The notes beneath the pieces were generated by a model. That model made no database searches. It was not told where the DNA came from and saw nothing but the letters and a program-made list of their open reading frames with translations. A DNA stretch of 18,158 nt, taken from assembly GCA_029939085.1 (NCBI GenBank), contig JAOZTQ010000005.1:1-18158 (forward strand). The letters run 5' to 3'. Source of the DNA: Candidatus Nanopelagicales bacterium (GTDB taxonomy: Bacteria; Actinomycetota; Actinomycetes; S36-B12; GCA-2699445). Of the stretch, positions 13,707 through 18,158 are shown piece after piece. The position numbers and the translations under genes were made by a program. The stretch's first letter is position 1; each line of letters opens with the position of its first letter.

Positions 13707-13907
13707 GTCGTATTCATGCACGATCGCTGTGGCTTGACCATGAGATAAGTCGTATTCACCGCGCAGCCAGTTCACCCGTTCATCAAAGCGGGAGAGTCCC
13801 GGGCCTTCCTCCAAAATGGCAAACCACTCATCCACTTCTTTGCCGGTGGAGCTGGGAAGTCGATCGACGAGCTGTTGGTGTGTCTCCTCAGAGTGGTGCA
13901 ACGTCAT
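13677..13907 (-). CDS. Small DUF4287-like protein
   Basis: A 76-residue soluble protein starting MTLHHSEETHQQLVDRLP. The pattern of a TGKxxDEWFAIL segment followed by a WLRGEYDLSHGQATAIVHEY segment is that of DUF4287-type proteins, whose function is unknown. On the minus strand GGGAG (13916-13912) lies 4 bases before ATG 13907, which decides the start; the in-frame TTG at 13919 falls inside this ribosome site. A -10-like TAAGGT (13944-13939) suggests its own promoter with a leader of about 25 bases. It is convergent with the Bax inhibitor-1-family gene and shares its 3' end with that gene's terminator. Confidence 0.78.
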   Translation of the reverse strand: MTLHHSEETHQQLVDRLPSSTGKEVDEWFAILEEGPGLSRFDERVNWLRGEYDLSHGQATAIVHEYDKAKAARKLS

Positions 13908-13972
13908 CAGAACTCCCAATGGAACAAGTGAGGCTTCAACCTTACTGAATGCCAGCCAGCAATCGACCGGGA

Positions 13973-14977
13973 TTAATCAGACGGTTGGGCTTTGGGAGCA
14001 GGCGGACTTCGGCGCCCCCACCGCCGATCATTATTGACAACTGACTGCGGTGTCGGAGCCTCAGCAATTTCGGTACCAGGCTCCGCTGCAGCAGTTATGG
14101 CGGCTTGGGTAAGCGGTGAAATGACCGAGTCGATGTCCGGAGCAGCTACCGGCGGTACCGGTTCGGGGAGAACTTCTCCCGCTTCACCTCGACTGAGAGC
14201 CGCCAAAACTGACGGTGCTAGCACTTGTGCCACAGCCTGATAGCCCTCGGTGGAGGGGTGAAACCGATCCGCACTAAAGAGTTGTCCCGGGCGTCTACTG
14301 AATTCGGGACCGAGCAGATCACCGAGAGATACGGCCCGTCCGCCGGCTTGGGCGACCGCGACAGCCTGAGCAGCAGCCAGCGTTCGAGAGAGGCGACGAG
14401 CAACCCATCGCAACGGTGGTCTGATCGGTTGTACGGTGCCCAGGTCTGGGCAGGTACCGACGACCACTTGCACACCGGAGTCTCGGAGTAGTTGGACCGC
14501 TTCAGCTAGCAACCGTACTGAGACTTGCGGTCTCACCGCGTGGGTCACGTCATTACCGCCAATGATGATGACCGCAACGTGGGGTCGGTAGTGCAGCGCG
14601 CGGACGACCTGCTCACGAAGATCGCTCGATCGAGCGCCAACGGTCGCAACGTTGCTCAGGACTACTTGGCGGTTGTCATATTCAGCAACCAGTGACGCCA
14701 GTACTGCACCCACGGTGTCCTTGGCTGAATCAGCGCCGAGTCCGGCCGCGATGGAGTCTCCCATCATGACCAAACGATCCGAGGTGCCTCGTGCGTGACC
14801 GTAACGACCATCAGCGTACGGTGCTGATTCAGTGCGGGGTCCGATACTTTTTCGAGCATTTCGAGTTTGAGCTGCGAGGACACCGGCGGTCGCGGCGCCG
14901 ATTCCTAGCAGTCCACCGGTCCCCAACATTGCCGCCCGAACGATTCGGCCGACTTGATGGGAGTTACCGCTAGTCAT
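13973..14977 (-). CDS. SGNH/GDSL-type hydrolase with N-terminal membrane anchor
   Basis: A 334-residue protein of the SGNH hydrolase (lipase/esterase) superfamily. The catalytic blocks are in order: GDSIAAG with Ser 75 (block I), an NVATVGARSSDL segment with the block II Gly, GGND with Asn 142 (block III), and DRFHPS with Asp 237 and His 240 (block V). Residues 10-36 are hydrophobic after a short basic start and probably form a signal anchor, so the enzyme would face outside. The last 65 residues are rich in Pro and Ala and probably disordered. The start overlaps the stop of the upstream crotonase gene as ATGA, so the two are translationally coupled. The substrate is unknown. Confidence 0.88.
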   Translation of the reverse strand: MTSGNSHQVGRIVRAAMLGTGGLLGIGAATAGVLAAQTRNARKSIGPRTESAPYADGRYGHARGTSDRLVMMGDSIAAGLGADSAKDTVGAVLASLVAEYDNRQVVLSNVATVGARSSDLREQVVRALHYRPHVAVIIIGGNDVTHAVRPQVSVRLLAEAVQLLRDSGVQVVVGTCPDLGTVQPIRPPLRWVARRLSRTLAAAQAVAVAQAGGRAVSLGDLLGPEFSRRPGQLFSADRFHPSTEGYQAVAQVLAPSVLAALSRGEAGEVLPEPVPPVAAPDIDSVISPLTQAAITAAAEPGTEIAEAPTPQSVVNNDRRWGRRSPPAPKAQPSD

Positions 14978-15756
14978 TCGGTGAAATTCGGAGAACGTCG
15001 CTCGAGGAAGGCGGCGGTACCTTCCGCATGATCGGGGTGCTGCAGGGCAGTTACCAGCAGTTCACGAGTCTGGTTGTCTTCACTGCGTAAACCATTCAAT
15101 GCCCACTGCACGGTCTGTTTCATGGCCCTAACCGACATAGGGGACCCGGCACTGATCTGGGCCACGATTTGATCTACCGCTGCATCAAGATCTTCCAGGT
15201 GTACGGCTTCATCGATGAGGCCAACGCGCAACGCCCAGTTAGCATCCATACGGCCAGCGGTTAGCAGTAGTCGTTTAGTAGCACTCGGGCCGATGAGATC
15301 GACGAGTCGGGCGGTATCGGCCTGCGGATATACCAGGCCCAACCGAGTGGGTGGTACGTAGAACAACGCTTCTTGGGATGCGACGCGAAAATCACAGGCG
15401 GCAGCCAGTCCCACCGCGCCACCGGCACAAGGACCGGCGATCCGGGCGATTGTTGCCAGCGAACAGTTGGCCAGCGCGTTGGACGCATTGGTGACTCGCT
15501 CGTGATTGGCCAAACCCCAATCCACGCCGCCGGCATTTTCTCGATACTCAGCCACATCGGCACCAGCTGAGAAGACTGAGTCGGTTGCTGACCGCAGTAC
15601 GAGAACTCTGGCCCCGGGAATGCTTTGAGCGTGGGCCACTATCTCGGGAAGATCGAGCCACATCTGCTCGGTCAGGGCATTTGCCTTATTGGCTCGGTTG
15701 AGCACGATATGGACGGCGGTGCCTTGAGTTTCGGTGAGAATGTCGTGAGTTGTCAC
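14974..15756 (-). CDS. Enoyl-CoA hydratase/isomerase (crotonase) family protein lacking both hydratase Glu residues
   Basis: A 260-residue crotonase-fold protein. The CoA/oxyanion-hole elements FSAGAD (62-67) and IAGPCAGGAVGLAAACD (106-122) and the FYVPPTRLGLVYP segment (132-144) are clear. In a gapless comparison from memory with rat mitochondrial hydratase, the catalytic Glu 144 is Gly 116 and Glu 164 is Pro 136. Ordinary water addition to enoyl-CoA is therefore unlikely; another crotonase reaction on a CoA thioester remains possible. The GTG 15756 start has TAGAGT 6 bases upstream, a leaderless arrangement. It forms an operon with the SGNH hydrolase, which might act on a related acyl ester or thioester; this is speculative. 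Confidence 0.88.
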   Translation of the reverse strand: MTTHDILTETQGTAVHIVLNRANKANALTEQMWLDLPEIVAHAQSIPGARVLVLRSATDSVFSAGADVAEYRENAGGVDWGLANHERVTNASNALANCSLATIARIAGPCAGGAVGLAAACDFRVASQEALFYVPPTRLGLVYPQADTARLVDLIGPSATKRLLLTAGRMDANWALRVGLIDEAVHLEDLDAAVDQIVAQISAGSPMSVRAMKQTVQWALNGLRSEDNQTRELLVTALQHPDHAEGTAAFLERRSPNFTE

Positions 15757-15762
15757 GCGGCG

Positions 15763-15768
15763 ACTCTA
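15763..15768 (-). promoter_or_regulatory. -10 element of the crotonase-SGNH operon (leaderless)
   Basis: On the minus strand TAGAGT is followed by exactly 6 bases and GTG 15756. No ribosome site is present, so transcription probably begins at the start codon. Confidence 0.55.
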
Positions 15769-15832
15769 CCGTTGCTGGTCAGTCGGTTTGGTGTTCAGTC
15801 TGGTTTGTCGGAGCTGGAAGGCGCTGTGTACT

Positions 15833-16759
15833 TCACCGGTAGATGTAGACCGGGGTTCCGATGGAAGTGCGTTTGTAGAACCAGTCGGCTGCCCACATAG
15901 GTTCGCGGACACAACCCGCTGATGCTGGTTGTGCTGGTACTGGTACATATCCGTGAATGCCAAAGTTTCCTTTGAACGATATGAATCGATAGAGATTGCC
16001 CACGCCTTTGGCGAAGACCGGGTAGCGCCCCTCGGGCGTATTTCCGGTCTTTCCAGTCGAGACGTGCAGGGTGGCACGCACTTTGCCATTTCGGACCAGC
16101 ATCATGACCTGTCTGGTTTTGTCGACCTCGAGATGGGTGCCGCTCCTGCGGTAGCGGGGTTTGACTGGGCCTGACTTCGCGAGGGCCTGCCACGTCTGCT
16201 CATTCATCTTGCCAGTCCGAGGTAGTTCGTTGACTTTTTGAAAAGCCATCACGACGTCTCGTGCTTTGGCGTTATAGGCCTTACCCATTTGGGGAACAAG
16301 ATATTTCGAACGTTTCAGATTGCGCATGAGTTGCGGAACAACCGGGTGTCGATCACCTTGTCGCAACCGAACACCTTTGGTGACCATGGTGGTTTGCGCA
16401 GCTGTGCCGACATAACCAGAGTCGTCGGCTGCTACCAACCGGAGGCGTTGTGCACCAAGTTTTTCGGCTGGAATGATCAATTGAGCGCTACCGTTCTGAG
16501 CTTGCGCGGACGCCACCTCTTTGCCACGGCTGACGGCGGAAATCTTGCCGATGTATTCGGCCGGAGAGACCGAAACGGTCACTTCACCGTTGAGCAGATA
16601 GTTGGCCCGAAACTGTTCCTTCACATCGAGTACTACTTGCTGTGCAGCGGCATCCGGTTCAGTTGCCACTTGAGCGGATGCCATCGAACTCGATGCACAA
16701 GTCACCGTCAAGGTGGCGATGACGCCGCCAACGGCGGCAACTAGCGAACGGCGAGGCAT
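15833..16759 (-). CDS. Secreted L,D-transpeptidase (YkuD) with peptidoglycan-binding domain
   Basis: A 308-residue exported cell-wall enzyme. It has a signal peptide (about 1-29, cut near ASA-QV), a beta-rich region (about 40-130), a peptidoglycan-binding-1-like helical domain (about 130-195, LRQGDRHPVVPQLMRNL to TGKMNEQTWQAL) and a C-terminal YkuD catalytic domain. YkuD enzymes form 3-3 cross-links between meso-diaminopimelate residues. The catalytic His 269 (FGIHGY) and Cys 283 are present. The motif normally read SHGCxR is SAGCVRE here, with Ala 281 in place of the conserved His. ATG 16759 is preceded by TAGGCT at 6 bases, a leaderless start. Confidence 0.9.
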   Translation of the reverse strand: MPRRSLVAAVGGVIATLTVTCASSSMASAQVATEPDAAAQQVVLDVKEQFRANYLLNGEVTVSVSPAEYIGKISAVSRGKEVASAQAQNGSAQLIIPAEKLGAQRLRLVAADDSGYVGTAAQTTMVTKGVRLRQGDRHPVVPQLMRNLKRSKYLVPQMGKAYNAKARDVVMAFQKVNELPRTGKMNEQTWQALAKSGPVKPRYRRSGTHLEVDKTRQVMMLVRNGKVRATLHVSTGKTGNTPEGRYPVFAKGVGNLYRFISFKGNFGIHGYVPVPAQPASAGCVREPMWAADWFYKRTSIGTPVYIYR

Positions 16760-16765
16760 ATGGCG

Positions 16766-16771
16766 AGCCTA
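16766..16771 (-). promoter_or_regulatory. -10 element of the L,D-transpeptidase gene (leaderless)
   Basis: On the minus strand TAGGCT lies 6 bases before ATG 16759. CTGACT (16794-16789) at a 17-base spacing is a fair -35. The gene is therefore probably transcribed separately from the DUF6159-like gene, which ends 57 bases upstream. Confidence 0.6.
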
Positions 16772-16816
16772 TCGATAGTTGGGTTGTAAGTCAGGCTACT
16801 CACGTTCACGGAGGCC

Positions 16817-17710
16817 TCAGTTTTTGGAACGAACTGCGGCCTGGAGTTGGCCGGTGCTGTATGGCCCGACAGCCTGACCTTCGTCTGCGTAGTGAAATAA
16901 AGAAACTGAGAAAACTGCGCGCAAGGTACTGATAAGAACTTGTGCGAGCACGATAACCACAATGCCAATCGCGACGAGCGTGCCACCCAGTGCGATTTGA
17001 TCTGAGATCAGTAGGAATACTCCGCCCGCGGTACTAATGATTCCGGGTAGCAGACCGAGAAGGAAAACCCAGAAGCCCAACCGAACTCCACCAGCGATTT
17101 GCATTCCCCAGGTGGAACGAATCATGGAGAACGAGTGCTTGATCGCATCGATAGGTCCGCGATTTTGCAGCACGATTGCCGGCAGAACAAAGAAGGTCAC
17201 CACCGACCAAGCAACTTGGGCTATGCCGGCGATACCCAACCGCAGGATTTGCCCAAGAACATTGCTGCCCTGACCACCATTGCGAATGGCTGAGAGTAGC
17301 CAGCCAACGAGGGCTTGGATCGCTGCCCAACCCAACAATGCCGGCAGATGATGCATCGCTGCTGACAGTCCGGCACCAAACGAGGAGTCACGACCTTGCA
17401 ACTCTTCATCAGCACACTTCACCAGACCGGCCATACAAACTTGAGTAATGACGGTACCCAGGTACGCGGCCAGAACGAGAACTACGATTCCCGCGATTAG
17501 CGCGGGGCTATCTTCGACCGAACCAGATTCTGCCGCCTCGACCGCGCTAGGATCCAGGCCGAGTAATGTCAGCCCGGTGCCAGCGACCGCCAGGACGAGG
17601 AAGCCGGCAACTAAGGCAGCAGTTGCTGGAAACAGCAACATATAGGTGTTTTCTCGGACTATGCCCCAGGTTGCTTTAGTCAGCGCGCGACTTTCACTCC
17701 AACTACTCAC
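16817..17710 (-). CDS. DUF6159-like polytopic membrane protein
   Basis: A 297-residue integral membrane protein. After a conserved-looking cytoplasmic start (SWSESRALTKATWGIVREN) come about six hydrophobic segments: roughly 24-48, 70-95, 121-141, 152-181, 205-236 and 240-272. A WSVVTFFVLPAIVLQNRGPIDAIKHSFSMIRSTWG stretch lies between the fourth and fifth. The architecture and these phrases resemble DUF6159 proteins, which have no assigned function; I am moderately sure of the family. GTG 17710 is chosen because GGAGGA (17721-17716) lies 5 bases upstream. The open frame extends to 17773, but that part covers the promoter. A 14-bp palindrome next to its -35 suggests control by a DNA-binding protein. 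Confidence 0.7.
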   Translation of the reverse strand: MSSWSESRALTKATWGIVRENTYMLLFPATAALVAGFLVLAVAGTGLTLLGLDPSAVEAAESGSVEDSPALIAGIVVLVLAAYLGTVITQVCMAGLVKCADEELQGRDSSFGAGLSAAMHHLPALLGWAAIQALVGWLLSAIRNGGQGSNVLGQILRLGIAGIAQVAWSVVTFFVLPAIVLQNRGPIDAIKHSFSMIRSTWGMQIAGGVRLGFWVFLLGLLPGIISTAGGVFLLISDQIALGGTLVAIGIVVIVLAQVLISTLRAVFSVSLFHYADEGQAVGPYSTGQLQAAVRSKN

Positions 17711-17735
17711 GTGATTCCTCCCACTCCGCAGAGCA

Positions 17736-17765
17736 ACCATAGAGTCAACGTGGCCAAGCAGCCAA
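17736..17765 (-). promoter_or_regulatory. Promoter of the DUF6159-like gene
   Basis: On the minus strand TTGGCT (17765-17760), an 18-base spacer and TATGGT (17741-17736) form a sigma-70-type promoter. The start would be near 17729, giving a leader of about 19 bases containing GGAGGA. Confidence 0.5.
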
Positions 17766-17767
17766 AC

Positions 17768-17781
17768 TCCCACTAGTGGGA
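17768..17781. promoter_or_regulatory. 14-bp perfect palindrome, candidate operator
   Basis: TCCCACTAGTGGGA is a perfect 14-bp palindrome that ends 2 bases upstream of the -35 of the DUF6159-like gene. A palindrome there suits a dimeric regulator. It lies outside any well-supported coding sequence. Confidence 0.5.
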
Positions 17782-17841
17782 AGCGTTGCGGACAAGTTCA
17801 GCGGAGACTGGAAACACCGCTCAAGCAGTAAAGCCCTGGTG

Positions 17842-17892
17842 CAGTCCCCGCCCGAACTTGTTGAGGAAAGGAGGCCGCACGGGCGGGGACTG
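17842..17892 (-). terminator. 13-bp inverted repeat after msrA, probable terminator
   Basis: CAGTCCCCGCCCG (17842-17854) and CGGGCGGGGACTG (17880-17892) are perfectly complementary, with a 25-base loop. The stem starts 2 bases after the msrA stop on the minus strand. No T-tract follows, so termination would be of the stem-only type seen in Actinobacteria. Confidence 0.5.
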
Positions 17893-17894
17893 GT

Positions 17895-18158
17895 CTAGAT
17901 GACGGCCGGAAGGTCGTATCCGGTCCGCGCATGGCAGTCGTAGCCATGGGGATTTTTATCGAGGTACTGCTGGTGATACGTCTCGGCGTAGTAGAAGGGA
18001 TTGTCGGCCGCAGGTTCGATTTCGGTGGTGATGGGATCGAGGCCAGCGGAAGTCAGTACCGCTTGATAGGCCTGGCGTGTTTGCTCGGCAAGATCGCGCT
18101 GTTCTGGCGTGGTCCAGTAGATGGCACTGCGATATTGCGTGCCGACATCATTGCCCTG
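17895..18158 (-). CDS. msrA: Peptide methionine sulfoxide reductase MsrA, C-terminal part (5' end outside window)
   Basis: MsrA reduces methionine-S-sulfoxide in oxidised proteins. On the minus strand an open frame enters from the right edge and runs 87 codons to TAG 17897-17895. It reads QGNDVGTQYRSAIYW, then ITTEIEPA, then FYYAETYHQQYLDKNPHGYDC, all characteristic of MsrA. The conserved Asp and the Tyr residues of the substrate pocket are in these segments. The N-terminal GCFWG motif with the catalytic Cys lies beyond the window. A Cys near the C-terminus (NPHGYDCHARTG) is a candidate resolving Cys. The gene is followed directly by a 13-bp hairpin. Confidence 0.95.
   Translation of the reverse strand, partial: QGNDVGTQYRSAIYWTTPEQRDLAEQTRQAYQAVLTSAGLDPITTEIEPAADNPFYYAETYHQQYLDKNPHGYDCHARTGYDLPAVI

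Noticed and set aside
15776..15814. Imperfect direct repeat around CAGTC and GGTTTG after the L,D-transpeptidase gene
   Set aside because: The units differ in spacing and length and could arise by chance in a 76-base gap.
17861..17872. GAGGAAAG reminiscent of the RNase P RNA core
   Set aside because: Only about 30 bases remain before the msrA stop and no other conserved RNase P region is present; the RNA would need roughly 350-400 bases.
17776..17892. Cobalamin-riboswitch-like look of the region before msrA (GGGAA, GTCCCCGCC)
   Set aside because: The B12-box order and the AAGCCAGGA-type element are missing, and no plus-strand gene follows for it to control.
1..18158. Search for a mobile element, CRISPR array, toxin-antitoxin, defence or biosynthetic cluster
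   Set aside because: No transposase, integrase, repeat-spacer pattern, paired small genes or synthase domains were seen; gene order is that of a conserved actinobacterial core region.

Overview
The window looks like a housekeeping stretch of an actinobacterial (Actinomycetota) chromosome of moderately high GC. The main evidence is gene order: pth, mfd, mazG, eno, ftsB-like, DUF501 and ppx follow one another much as they do in Mycobacterium and Streptomyces. Frequent GTG starts, many apparent leaderless promoters (TAnnnT followed 6-7 bases later by a start codon) and actinobacterial protein families (CysQ-type phosphatase, DUF501, DUF6159-like) agree. I cannot name the order or genus. I see no insertion sequence, prophage, CRISPR array, toxin or defence cassette, and no sign of gene transfer.

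Plus-strand block 1 (1-10955). The 3' end of pth is followed by a CysQ-like phosphatase, the transcription-repair coupling factor mfd, a SurA-like lipoprotein, mazG and a DUF885 protein; the last four are nearly contiguous. Enolase follows with its own promoter and a strong ribosome binding site. Then comes a tight operon of a FtsB/DivIC-like division protein, DUF501 and a Ppx/GppA phosphatase. It ends in a hairpin that overlaps the ppx stop codon.

Plus-strand block 2 (10956-13649). A 371-base gap holds four tandem 11-bp repeats, a possible 13-codon leaderless reading frame and an 8-bp hairpin. It is followed by a two-ACT-domain regulator-like protein, a peptide deformylase, tRNA-Leu(UAA), a 300-base gap rich in repeats and dyads, and a seven-helix Bax inhibitor-1/YccA-family membrane protein. 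A strong intrinsic terminator stands at the switch to the minus strand.

Minus-strand block (13672-18158), read right to left: the 3' end of msrA, a DUF6159-like membrane protein, a secreted L,D-transpeptidase, an enoyl-CoA hydratase/isomerase-family protein overlapping a membrane-anchored SGNH hydrolase, and a small DUF4287-like protein. The 184-base gap between msrA and the DUF6159-like gene contains a promoter with an adjacent 14-bp palindrome, and two overlapping inverted repeats that could form a pseudoknot.

I found no undescribed multi-gene system. The points worth a second look are small: a high density of leaderless starts, a shared 14-bp promoter block before mfd and the ftsB-like gene, unexplained repeat or dyad regions in three gaps, and three enzymes (DUF885, crotonase, L,D-transpeptidase) that lack residues normally conserved in their families.
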